From the NCBI RefSeq assembly GCF_043641665.1, contig NC_092182.1, forward strand, positions 11,284,956 through 11,348,955: a DNA stretch of 64,000 bases, given 5' to 3'. The position numbers and the translations under genes were made by a program. The notes below the pieces were generated by a model. That model saw only the letters and a list, made by a program, of their open reading frames with translations, ran no database searches and had not been told where the DNA came from. Each line of letters opens with the position of its first letter. Position 1 is the first letter of the stretch. Source of the DNA: Enoplosus armatus (Eukaryota; Chordata; Actinopteri; Centrarchiformes; Enoplosidae). Below, in pieces: positions 25,060-37,124 of this stretch.

Positions 25060-28000
25060 GTGTTTTGATTCTCACAGGGCTTCAAGATTCAGGTTAGAAA
25101 GATTTGTTCAGAAGGCAAAACGATATGTAAAGTACAAGAAATCCCTTTTTGAAAGGGAGGAAAAGAAAAAAGTCTGTTTTGCTGTTTAGTTCATTGTCAA
25201 TATACCGAGAGAGCCTTGTGTCTTTTTGAGAAAAAAAAAACACACACACACACAAACATGCAGTTTATGTTCCCATTATTGTTACCAGTTGATAATTCAA
25301 TCAACTGACGTGTCAGGGAGTGGAGGTCAAAGTGTGGATTGACAGAAAATGTTCAGGAACCACTGATCTACGTCTTGCCACACGGGACAATGCAATAGAG
25401 AGCAGAAAGTTCAGACAATCACAAGAAAGTTTTGCTGTTGACTTCTTTGCGTCTACGTTGGCTTCCCTCTTGCAGCTACCGCAAACTAAACATTTGTGAA
25501 TGTTGTTTAGCTCAGACCTGATAATGATTCATTAAACATTGCTATGCTTTGTAAAAGTTTGTCTGCATGTTGCATAGATAGAAGTTATCATGTTAGTTAA
25601 AAGAAGTGCTCACTGCTGGACAGCTGAGGAACGCTTCACTGCCAGAGGAAAGGCAATGTGGCCTCACGAGACTGATCCTGACTGATCTGAAGGGTTTTTC
25701 TTGGATTTAAAAGGAGTCTGAATTGCAGTTATGAAAAGTGATATTACAAATTTGTTCATGCTATTTAACCTGTACAAGGTTACAATAAGTCAAGTGGGTG
25801 AATGAGAGTCATGTCAAGCCGCGTGCAGGAATGTGCACCTCTGAAACAACTCCTTTTAAGGAGCAGACTGATGGACATGCCCTGCCCTCTTTCCACGGCT
25901 ACAGCACCATTAGTTAATAAGGTCAGAGAATGGAAACGCCGTATGAGGTAAAACATTAACAGAAGATTTTTCAGTGTTGGTTTACAGTAAAATGAAATAT
26001 TAAGCCTATTTCAGGGATGGAACCTATGCAGGCTAACAAGCTCCTCTAAAGGACTGAGACAGATTCTTATCAACATGACGACGTGTAACCTTACCACAAG
26101 GGAAATCATTTATGTAAACAGAACAACAATGTGCATATAGGAAATCATCTTTATTTTGAAAACCAGAGAAAGCAGGGGAAAGAAACCCAACAGTGATATT
26201 TTTAAAACTGTTTGCCAGCCAGGGAACTCGCATCACAATTCCCTACAAAAAACCCTGATGATTGTCAGATATTTTTTGCAATACTTCTGCATATTCTGTT
26301 TAAAAACATGAAAAGAAAAAGATCTGTAATGTTGGCTCTTTCATTGACCTCCTGGACTTCGGACTGCTACCTTTTTAAACATACAGCGCTGTACATTCTC
26401 GAGTCAAGGTGGACGTGTGGAAACAACACTCTGCTGAACGTGGTCACAGCTGTGGATCCAGTTTCCTAGACAGGGGCTGAAGCAGATATTCGATGGTATA
26501 TCTTGATCTAAAAAACACTTCTGAAAATGTGGTAGGAACTTACATGGTATGTAAGATGAAAACATTGCACGTTAACAAATGTACCAAATTTTAAATATTT
26601 CTTGTTTTACCAAAACAAGAAATATTCATCATATTTGTCATTTATGTTGATTATCACACATTATCTGAGTCGAACTCTGCCTAATTGGAAACCTTCCTTT
26701 ATGCTATCATGAAATTGTTTTTAATAAGAATAAGCTCAATCCAGGGCTATTTTTTACATTTAAGAGTTGGTTTCATTTAAAAGGAAGGTCCATTTTAGCT
26801 GACAACAACTCAACCCATGTCTGGGAAACTGGGTAAATACGTACAAGAGAAAAACAATTTGACACGTGAAAAGAAACATGGCAAACGTAATGTCCTGCTT
26901 CAATGAGCTCAAACAATATTTGCAACAAATGTTCATCGTCTCAAGCTACCAGACAAACCCCACAGTATGCATTATAGTGCCATCAAGAAGTTCTGATACT
27001 TGGGTTTCTCCAGAGAGCTAACAGTTGTGCAACTCAAAAATGTGTCACTCATTTAACATTCAGATTCTACCAAAAAAAAAAAACATCTTAATTTGCAAAT
27101 GAGCTGTTAGCTTAGCGAGCTACACCTCCTACTCAGCTGCAGCTGGAGGAGTCTGGTTAGGCTAAATCACTGATGACTGTTCAACATCCCTCTGATGTTA
27201 TTACCAGGAGGTGGGTGTGCAAATGAACACAAAAAACATTGAGCATGGTACTTATCATCAACTGTCAATATAAAAAAATAGCTTTCAACAAATGCCTTAT
27301 CACACATCATTGCCATTTCACTACACTCACAGCCTTCATATATCAGGTGTAAACAATAACAGTTGTTTTCTTAAATTAACCTATGATGAAAATTAAATTA
27401 TGCATAATAATGCAAGAACCAGATCAAGAAACCAAACCCAAAATACAACCAATTATAATTTTTCTGTCGTGACAGAGTAAAACCGATTAAGATTATATTT
27501 TCTATGAACCTATGACCTTGACATTTTGAAAGCTGAACCACATCCAGGAAGTATTAACCACAGCAAAACACTAGTTTGTAGCACATGACTCTTTAATTGT
27601 AAGCTGTCAGGAGCCACTGAGAGAAATAAGAAAATTTAAAATACATATTTTGTTAAGTGATAACCAGGACGGCTAGAAACAAATCTGACACTCAGGAGTA
27701 GCACCATTATTGTTTTTCTATGGTAGATGTTTTTACTGACTTGTCCTGAGCTGGGTGACAGTCATGGCTGAACATGAAGTAGGACCCTGATGGAAATGGT
27801 GTTAAAATTTAGACAACTGGAGCGCTCATTTTTCAGTAGCAGAATGAACAGCTACACAAATCAACTATATGAAATAAACATATTGCAAGTTTTTTAACTG
27901 CTGTCTTATTTAAAGCTTACTGTGAAATCAGTAATGATAAAACTAAAGAAACAATGCTGATGGAAGAAACAAACATTTGACAGCATTGTAAGTTTACATA

Positions 28001-29480
28001 CAGGTCAGGCTTGCTTTAGTATTTATAAATTAAAGTAAATTTTTCATTTTGTGTGGTTACACAGTGAATCAACAGGGGGCAGTGTAGATCAATTCTATGT
28101 GGTCTTTTAAACAGCAATGAATCGCTGGTGAAGAAAAATATCAACATTTCAAAATGTCAAGGTGTCATCTTTAAAGTTTTGAGACCCTCTCAAAGCAGCT
28201 CAGCTGGAGCTCAGTATTACAATATTACCTGCGGTTAGATTTGGACCTGTGCTGTAATTAAAATGCCAATCAGGAGCTGAAACAACAACTAGCAGGCAGA
28301 TGTAGCATGTTTCAATCAGAATATCTCAAAACAAAAATCATTTTCACATTATCAGGTCCAGATTTTATATCACTATCTCGTCTCAGTGGCTCTTGAAGAG
28401 AGAGGTTAATAAATCTTTAATGAGTGGTCTTGAAAGAGGGGGGATGTGATTGTCTGCTAATCGCCACACAAATATCAGCATCAGTTTTAGGATGATGAAT
28501 TTTGCATGAATGGACAAAACTTTACAGTAAGAAATAACTCTGAAATAGTTAGTTTTATTTCTTATAGGTTCTGTAATATCTAACCATTGAAAGTGAACTC
28601 CCAGAGCGCACAAATGTGTTATTTCACACATATTTCAATATTTAATTACACATCATATCTGTTTAAGAGACAACTGGAGCTTGACTGCATGTACACTGAC
28701 ATGTTCTTTGCCTTCTCTTGCTATCTGTCGGCACACTACCAGATTCACACCTTGCCCTCTGACTTAAATGTAAAAGCAGACAGCTCTCAGGCCAGCTCAC
28801 CAATACAAACGTGGCTACTGCATGTAAGTTTTCAAAATGTTCTGCTGTTTTTTTTGTCAATTTAGTTGATGTGTTGGGTTAAGCTGGTTTAGATTCATCC
28901 TTGAAATATGGTGGGCGAGGTGTAGATCTAGACCCACATGTCACTAAGATGAGTAACACTGACACAGTGAAGCTGCCCAGATCGTCATCTTCCTCATGTA
29001 TATTATAGTGATCAACAGCTCACAGTTCCTCTCTTCAAGTGTCACTCTGCCTGGAACCAACGCCTTAAACTAAGCTTATACAAAACTTTAACAACAAAAG
29101 TGAGAGAACTGAAGTGTTAAAATGCAGGTGAATAAATCATGCATTGCAGGATTTGGCAGGAAATTATGAGAGGAAAAAGTTTCATTACAGCATCCTGATA
29201 AGGATTTCAATGCCAAGGCTACAGTCGTCGTAAAGACCAACAAAAAGGTGAAATGAGAGGTAAAGCACCGTCACTGCCACGTCTTCAACCCTTGTATCAG
29301 TCAACAGGCTCCTCTTCACGATCCAGTCTCTCTCTCTCTTTCGCCGCTGGCTGATCTGAACGCAGCCTTGACCCCCATGAATCTTGTCCAGTTCAGATCT
29401 TGGCATGCCAACAGGCAGGCGAGAGACAAACATGGCCATTATTTATTGTGTCCCTGTGTTGCTATGTTGTTACACTGAGA
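25060..29480. other. AT-rich interval between convergent inpp1 and dnajc14
   Basis: No ORF with recognisable protein similarity. Minus-strand AATAAA signals occur, for example at about 26150 and 28553, so part of it is probably dnajc14 3' UTR. I see no tRNA or other RNA gene and no clear mobile element. Confidence 0.4.
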
Positions 29481-29492
29481 AGTCTCCAGACT

Positions 29493-31669
29493 TCACCTCT
29501 GGAAGGGTTTGCGGACCTTCTTCCTCCTTCTGGGGGGTTTGCCACTTTCAGCCCACGTCTCGCTGGACTCCGGCCGTTGACCCCCCGGCATGAAGAAACC
29601 TGTCTGGCTTGGGGGAGGGGAGAACGGGGCCGCTCCGGCACCAGGTGGGTTATGAGGGGGCGGACCTGAGGGGAAGAAGCCCCCATTGGCAGCCATGTCA
29701 TTAGGAGGTCCTCCCTTGAAGATGCGGTTGAAGAAGTCCTGCAAGTCTGCCGGGTTGGTCGGACCTGGAGCTGGCTCTGAGGGCGTCCTGAAAGTCAAAG
29801 TTGGCAAGTTCAGAGATCTTTTGTGCTGGAGCCTCAAGTGGAATCTTTTCTGCTTTTATAGATGGTCACGTGGCAACAGCATATGAGCACAATAAATTAT
29901 GGCCAATTGTAAAAACATCAGGGGAGGGATGACAATCTATTTTAACATAAAGTATATCTTTATTAAAAATACAAATATAGGTTTATTTTTTGTTAACACC
30001 ATTATCACAACAATGCACAACACAAGGACCACAGACATTAGGATGCTGAGAAATGTATCAATCAATCAATTTCATTGCACCACATGTCTAAAAGGGAGAC
30101 TCTTTAGTCTCACTGGTGTACGCTTCATACTTTCAAACAGGAAAAATCAAGTTCATGGATAAATCTGAGGTAAAATGTAAATGAGGAAGAAATAATATAT
30201 GTTTTAGCACCATGGAGTCACAACAGCAACCCAAAATACGAATAAAAAGAACACTGGCCTCCCTGGAAGGGACGTACCTGTGTCGTGTGGAGTTGCTGTT
30301 GTTCTTTGAACCAAAGGAGATGTGATAGGGCACACGGTGTGTGTCAGGAGAAATGCCTATTCTTTGGCAACCCGCCCACTCTGAAACATGACAGCATCAC
30401 AACAGGTCACATGACTGAAAGAAAAAGTGCACCTAAGAAATACTCTGAAACTGTGCTCTGTGAATATAGACATGGAGTGGATACTGACATGAGAGTGTAT
30501 TATTGTTTAGTCACTGATGAGGGGAGCAGATAATCTTTAGAAAAAGCTGATGTTCACCTGTAATGTCAAAGACCTTGCCATCCATACAGGCAAAGTATGT
30601 GATACGTAGGCCCAACATGCTGGACTCGGCCCACAGGTCCCCCTCCTCAGCGCTATGGCAGCGGTTGCATTCAGCACAGAACCGAGCCTCAGCAGGTTCA
30701 CGATCCATCTCGAAGCGCCTGCACACACACAGGCCACGAAGGAAACATGGTGAAAATTGACTACACGAGACACGATTCAGCTGCGCGTAACACATAAAGT
30801 TTGTTGTGTAGCGACATACCTGTGTTTGCCTTCACACTTGGTACACATCATGGTGTTCATGGCTTCCTTCAGGTCATCCTGCAGTTTAGTGAGAAACTCG
30901 TTCATGGACTTCGAGAGCTCAGTTGCTGCCATACGCTTCCTGCGTGGGGACAAAACAGACTGGCTGCTGATACATGAACATAACAGGCGTCAGGAATCAA
31001 ACACGCTCTAAATCTCTGTACAAATTTAAGGCCCATTAACCAGAATTATTTCAGAAGAAAAATTTAAATAGGCATAAAATAGTTCCAGACAACTTCTAAT
31101 TATAGAATTTATATATATATATATATATGCAATATTTTGCATATATTGAAACTGCAGGAAACTTGAATTTTGTGTGAATGATGCAAGGGCAGTGTCCATT
31201 GAGGGGCTCGCTCACTCTAGAGCGGTTTATAAAAGGAGGAGGAGAAAAATAATATAAAAAAAGTAAGAATAATATTAAATTCTACCAAACAGATAGCTCA
31301 ACTTTACAACTGCGGAAAAAACAAATAATTAGTAATAATCAGTGTGACTGACAAAAACAGGCGAGTAAATACATTTTTTTATTTAGTAGCTTTAGAATTT
31401 ATATGTCCCACTTTTTCTGTGTACTCACAACTCATACTCTCGTCGTGTCTCTGGGTTACTGACAATATCCCAGGCAGCCCTCAGTACTTTGAAAGCCTCT
31501 CCAGCTCGTGGGTGTTTATTCTTGTCTGGATGGACCTGAAAGAGAAAGGACAGAGGAAAAGGTTGCATGAGTAAAAGAGAAAATTTCAGCTTCAGATACA
31601 GTTTATTAGTCATTAATTCAGTCATCCAATAGCTGTATTTTTCACTCAGCCACAGGCACGCACACGCAC

Positions 31670-31711
<42 letters not shown>

Positions 31712-32930
31712 GGACAGCCAGCTGTCTGTAGGCCTTCTTCAGCTCAGCCTCGGTGGCGTGCACCTCCACGCCGAGCACTGTAAAGGGGTCCAGCTCGTCC
31801 TCTGGTACCTCAGCCAAGGCCAGCAGTCTCTCCAGTTCCTGGCCTGGCTGGCCTCTCCCTGCTCTGCCGGGTGACTCTGGGCTGGACGGCGGTACATGGC
31901 CATCCCTCCTGAACCTGCTCCGGACTCCTTCCAGCAGGGACACCACCCTCTTCCAAAACCTTGACTCCTGAAAAGCTGTCCAATAGCGTTTTCCCCTCTC
32001 TCCACCAAGGCGGACCAACATACCCTTTGCCCACTGGGAACCGAGAATAACCAAAGCACAGAAAAGTCTCAAACAAGATAAGGCAGCTGTCTTAACCCAC
32101 TTTACTGACCTAACTATTTTATCCATCAGGTCTGTTCCTGTGCATTTCATCCATTTCAGAATCCGACCAGCGTCTGCCTTCATTCCTGCTATATCAGTGA
32201 TCTTTACAAGGAGCTGCTGCCCAAAGTTGTAAAGTTTCACCCCTCCCGTCTCCACGCCGACTCCACAATTGTGAGTTAATGTGACAATAATCTCAATCAT
32301 CATGTGGATGCAGGAGATGCACCAGAAGCTCAGAGACTCGGACAGCATTTCCTTGAAAGCTAAGACGAGTTGGTTGCCTGTCCGCCTGCGGCCTCGGTTC
32401 TGCTGATGGTGGTGGTGGTTACGTCTGCGGGTTTGTTTGTGCCGGCCGCCGCTTGACATAACGTTGCCTTTTTGAATGGAGGAAAAAGCACTTTGACCGC
32501 TCTGCTCTGAAACTGATCCACTGCTCCTCAACTTGCATCTCTTTCCACTTCCCACGTTCCTCCAACCGGACTCCCCATTCATGTGCTGCTCCTTCGCAGC
32601 TTCATCCTCTTCTTGATTTATAACATGCAAGTTCTCATGATCTGCGGCGCTGTCATGCTCGAAGTCATCTGAAGCCTCCTCAGTATCCTCTTTGGCCTCT
32701 GTAGATCCACAATACTCTGCTTCACCAATTCCAGAGTCTAGTGGAGTGGCTGGATTTGGGGTGTCCTGAGATTTGAGATAGGCCGTTTTGTCCTCCTGCT
32801 CGCAGTCATCATCAGTCCGCCTGGCCTCCCACTGACTGGAATTAGTCACTGAGGTGGAATCACCATCAGGGATCTCCTCATCAGTGTCCGTAACGCCGTC
32901 CATCTCCTTCTCAGCTGCTTCTCTCTCCAT
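29493..32930 (-). CDS. dnajc14: DnaJ homolog subfamily C member 14
   Basis: Six coding exons, 31710-32930, 31429-31535, 30820-30939, 30558-30718, 30278-30380 and 29493-29787, join in frame to 668 residues (human 702). Residues 1-195 are acidic then basic and low-complexity, with a His/Arg-rich stretch. Hydrophobic segments fit membrane helices at about 200-222 and 282-305. The J domain is about 380-445, with HPDKNKHP (HPD 409-411) at the start of exon 2. Next comes a zinc-binding region with [11 protein letters not shown] and CAECNRCH, then [20 protein letters not shown], a Pro/Gly-rich tail and the basic end [12 protein letters not shown]. Known role: an ER-membrane Hsp70 co-chaperone (DRiP78) in receptor export. 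The 5' UTR continues to an acceptor at 33145. Intron 1 is only 174 bases and is largely microsatellite. Confidence 0.97.
31660..31709. repeat. (CA)n microsatellite abutting a dnajc14 splice donor
   Basis: Interrupted then pure CA repeat on the plus strand (GT on the gene strand). Its last bases are the GTGTGT donor of dnajc14 intron 1. Confidence 0.9.
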
Positions 32931-33145
32931 GTTCCTTACAGCCGTTTGATTGAAGCGCTGTGAAATCGGACTCTCATGGAAGATGATGTCCTAGATCCAT
33001 AATGTGTCGCAACATTTTCCCCAGACTCTCATAAACAAGTGAGACTGGGGGCTCCTGAGGGTCAGGCTCAGGTCCACCATATCAGCAGCCACTTCCAGGT
33101 GTCAAAAGGCCTTCACACACCTCACATCATGCAGAAGGTTTTTAT

Positions 33146-36100
33146 CTGAAAAGCAAAACATAAGAGTTAAACATACCGCTTACAATCTCATTGTGAATGT
33201 GCAGAATTAAAGAGGGAATATGCTTCTATCAGTAGTCATTCATATTACAATGAGAGTTTTAGTAGTAGAGGTATCTCTAGGTGCAGTATATATTTCTTTT
33301 TTGATATTTCATTCACTTGGTTAGCCACAAACAGACACTAACATCTGGTTATTTCATCTGGTCTTTTTCTCAAAAGAAAACATAATACCAATATGAAATT
33401 ACACAAAGATTTTATCCATACTACACAGCCTACAGAGCAGCAGAGCTGAATCAATTACTCATATAATCATATATACTCACATAAACTGCTTGGTTAATCA
33501 ACAGAAAATGAAGTGTTTTGATAACTATTTTGATAACAGATTGATCATTTAAGTTAATTGTCAAGCAAAAATGTCAAACAATCACTTTCTATTTGCTACT
33601 TTTCTCTGTTTTATATCTTTGTAAACTGAATATCTTTGGGCTTGGACTGTCTGACTGGATAAAACAAGACGTGTCAAGACTTCACCTTGGGCTCTGGAAA
33701 ACCATCTGACGTTTTATAGACTAAACAGCTAATAGGAAAAATAACTGACAGACTCATCAGTGTGAAGATAATAGTTAGTTGCAGACATATGAGAAATACA
33801 GTCATAAGAAACTGACACTACATTTGGCGATAAATAGAAATCAAAAGTTTTTACCTCACACCTGCTGCTACCAATACAATGAAGAGGAGATCATTTGGAG
33901 CTAAATACTTTGCCTGAGTCGGAGTTCACCATGACTGTATAACAACACGGTTTCGAAGAAGCTATTCCTGAATACAAGAATAAACTAAGAACGAATGAGT
34001 AATGTTATTCAGTAATGACTAACTTACATGTAATGCAGAGACATGACCTTATCTGTCCACCCATTGTAGAAGTGAGCATAAGTTAATTATAAACGTGTAA
34101 CAGTGCAACACAGATTACATTCAGATATATTGCTTAGTTGTTTGCTAATTCAGTTAGCTTAAGAGGAACACAGTGTATCTAAAAACGGGCTGCGTGAACA
34201 AACGTTTGACCTCTTACAACCGATGAAAAGCGAGAAAACAGCCATTACAAAACAGTCTATCCTGTCTGGTGAACAGGCTGACAGACTAATTTGATATTAA
34301 TTTAACTCTGACAACAACAGCAGATGTTTTAAAGGCGGCTAATGTTAGCAGACAGCCTGTTAGCATGAGGAAGCAGCACAGCCAACAGGATGACAGACAG
34401 GCGCTACAGGGGCTAAAATTAGCTTTCCTCTGGGTGGCTAACCTGACAATATTTCGACTAAATAAGGTCTCAAACGAAGATTAAACGACAGCACAGCAGC
34501 TAACTCTTAACGCCTTTAGCTAGCAAACAGCCAACCGAGCAGCTAACGTTAATTGTTAGCTAATAACAGTAACGAGCTGGACTAGCTAACATTAACGCCT
34601 GTTTCCCCTTCCTGTGGGGTTTGACAAGTAAGCTAAGGCATGTTTTGGACACCGGACGAGTCCCGTAAGGAGGCGAATTATTTTGCATTTTGCATTCAAA
34701 CAAACTAGATGTCATATATACCTCTCAGATAATTGTGTAACCTTGTTTGTTAACAGACAGCCAAGTGCCCGTGTTGTTTTTTTTAGCCACTTCTTCTTCT
34801 TCTGCTCCTTTTCCTACTTTCTTCCAGTTTCTTCTTCCTCCTCCTCCCCCTTCTCCTTCTTCGTTGTTTTCTGACTGTTAGTTAAACAACTCAGAAAAGC
34901 ACTACCGCCACCCATTGATTTGTAGGTATAGCCCATTGACATATATATATATGGTATAGCTGATAATTAACAATCAACTGACATTTTTTTGTATATTTCC
35001 CTTGATAAATCTACTATCGTATTACCTTATTTTACTCTAGCAGGGTAACTCAGCCCTTTATCCTGTTAAAGTCTCTCTATCGAAATAATTCCCCTCAGGA
35101 GGCTTCAGTAATACCCGGAGCATTATGCACATGGCCAAAAACATTTAGACAAGCCTGGCCATGTCATTAGGACAGGGTCCCTTATTTACAATTAAGGGAA
35201 ATCTTAATTCTACAAAATATATTTAAATTACATTTATGACAATAGTGTGCTTCCAACTTTGTGGCAACTGTTTGAGGAAGGCCTTGTTTTCACTTGAGTG
35301 CCCCCCCATGCACAAAGTGAGGGCCATAAGAAAATACAAAAAAAACTCCATACTAGTATCCACACCAAACACGTATGGGTTTATTTTTCTGGTATCTACA
35401 TACTTTTGGCCATGTCGTGTATGACAGCCTACTACTCCATGCATCTTTTTTCTAGGCAAAGACTTCCCACTCAGCCTGATCCTCTCCCGCAAACTACATC
35501 CTGAAATCTATCAATCAATTTATTGTCCCATAGGAAAGATTTTGCAAGTAGACAAAAAACACAGAGACAACACACAACATGTACTCTGTAAGCTGTAAAT
35601 GCATCCTTGTGTGTTAATAAAATACAAGGTATTCTTTGAACAATGCATAGCCTATGTTTACGATGTACTATGTTCAGGGTGGTGACAGGTGGCCCTTATT
35701 GTGTTATGTTGTTTTCGAAGCAGGAAACTTGGCACACCTAAAACTGCCAGTGAAGAATAGGTGAAATACCACACATGCAGTCACTCTGTGAGTGGTGTCG
35801 CGTTTCAACTACAACTGCATTGGTAATAGTAACAGTGATACACAGTGAAAGCAGTAAGGTTTGCAGATGCTGGACGTACATGGGCAGAACCTTAGACGTG
35901 TTAAATGATTTGATGCACCGACAGCACATGAATGTCATTGATATTGTTGGTGGATTTTATAAACTCATTTGTGTGAATTGGCCCTTTACATTTACAAAGA
36001 AATATAATGCCAGCATTAAAAAGGTACAGGGGGAACAACTGAGTTTCACCTGTAGCCTACTCTCAGAATAATGTACGTTTACTCACCTCCTATATAAAAA

Positions 36101-36299
36101 AAAGGGGGGAATCACTTCCGTAAACCCCACATCTGTCACATCTGCTCTGCGCTCTCTGAATAAGCCTATAGTGTTTGGTGTGCTGACTGCTTGTGTAGGG
36201 AGTCTGACATGGCAAAACTGTGGGAACCCCCCAAAGCCTCTGCATAAAAGACGTATCTTGAAGACGCAGAGGGTTAATTTCAAGCCCCCACCACCACCA
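33146..36299. other. dnajc14 5' intron and divergent promoter interval with nab2
   Basis: A minus-strand acceptor (TGCTTTTCAG, exon edge at 33145) shows the dnajc14 leader is split. Its first exon is likely near 34.4-34.65 kb. The stretch holds a hAT-like element (33430-33785), TCTTCTT-type pyrimidine tracts near 34790-34865, and repeat-derived sequence at 35.5 kb (ATCAATTTATTGTCCCATAG). No coding sequence recognised. Confidence 0.45.
33430..33785. repeat. hAT-like non-autonomous element, copy 2 (antisense)
   Basis: Contains AACTATTTTGATAACAGATT, AACTGAATATCTTTGGGCTT and CTGACGTTTTATAGACTAAA in an order that is the reverse complement of copy 1 at 21.5 kb, and ends TAATAGTTAGTTGCAG. It lies in the 5' UTR intron of dnajc14. 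Confidence 0.55.
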
Positions 36300-36360
36300 C
36301 CCACATCTCCAATTTGAAAGCCGCCTCTCTACCGGGAGAGGAAGGCTCTTTTTCGGTCAG

Positions 36361-36838
36361 ATGGCGTGCTGCAGTCCGCCCCCGTCATTCTCCAGCCCAC
36401 ACAGACAGGGCAGCCAGCAACCAATACGGTGCGCCGGAGGAGGATTTCTGCCAGTGATTTCAGACGAGGTACGATACGCAAAGGGGATTTACTACGCCAA
36501 TCTGAGCCGGGGAAGCTTTCGGCAACAGGCGACGGGGTAAGAAACGAATAGGATAACAACTGCGATGTGCCTATTGAGCAGGGTGTTTTCTGCGAACATC
36601 TGGCTCAGAAAGACTTGCCTCCACTCGATGGTTTTATCTGCAGACAATAATCCAAGTGTTTCTACTTTAAGTCTAAATGTAACCTGTTTTTGTGTCGTTG
36701 TTCAACCGACATTAGTTTTTTTTTCTTCATCAGTTTCACTCTGGGAGTACCGACCTGTGACATCGGTGGTCGGAGAGACACCTCTCCGTAATTACGCGGG
36801 TCCCCTCTGTGCAGATCCGTCTACCTGACCTGAAGCAG
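36361..36838 (+). other. Noncoding nab2 leader exons with an upstream ORF
   Basis: A GC-rich leader exon ends at 36536 before GTAAGA; a second exon runs 36734-36838 (acceptor CATCAG, donor GTAAGA). An ATG at 36361 opens a frame of about 77 codons across the splice (MACCSPPPSFSS...) that ends with TAA in the second exon, before the nab2 start. It is not joined in frame to nab2 by any splice I can see, so I treat it as an upstream ORF rather than an N-terminal extension. Confidence 0.5.
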
Positions 36839-37124
36839 GTAAGAGAGGTTTATGTATACTCAACCATTTAGACAAATAAGGGCTTAGATGAAAAACATGT
36901 TGAAAAAGGTGAAAATAGTTTGTGTATGGAGGAAACTATTCTGCTCCAAAGCATGCATAAACTTCCTACATTTGTTTTCATTCATAGAAGACTTGGGAGC
37001 AGGTATATCAGGTGTAGTCCAGCTGGCAGCGTCTTTATCTAAATGAATAACTTGTACAGGATTTCTCCACCTGCAGGTTCATGTCTTTCCTTTCTCCTGC
37101 CTAAACTTTCCAGTGCTGTGTGCC

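Noticed and set aside
31536..31709. dnajc14 read as one 501-codon exon
   Set aside because: The middle reads through a 174-base intron with a GT repeat; splicing gives the HPD J domain directly.
37113..37124. GTG start giving four extra residues before nab2
   Set aside because: GTG starts are not expected here; the ATG at 37125 gives the conserved N-terminus.
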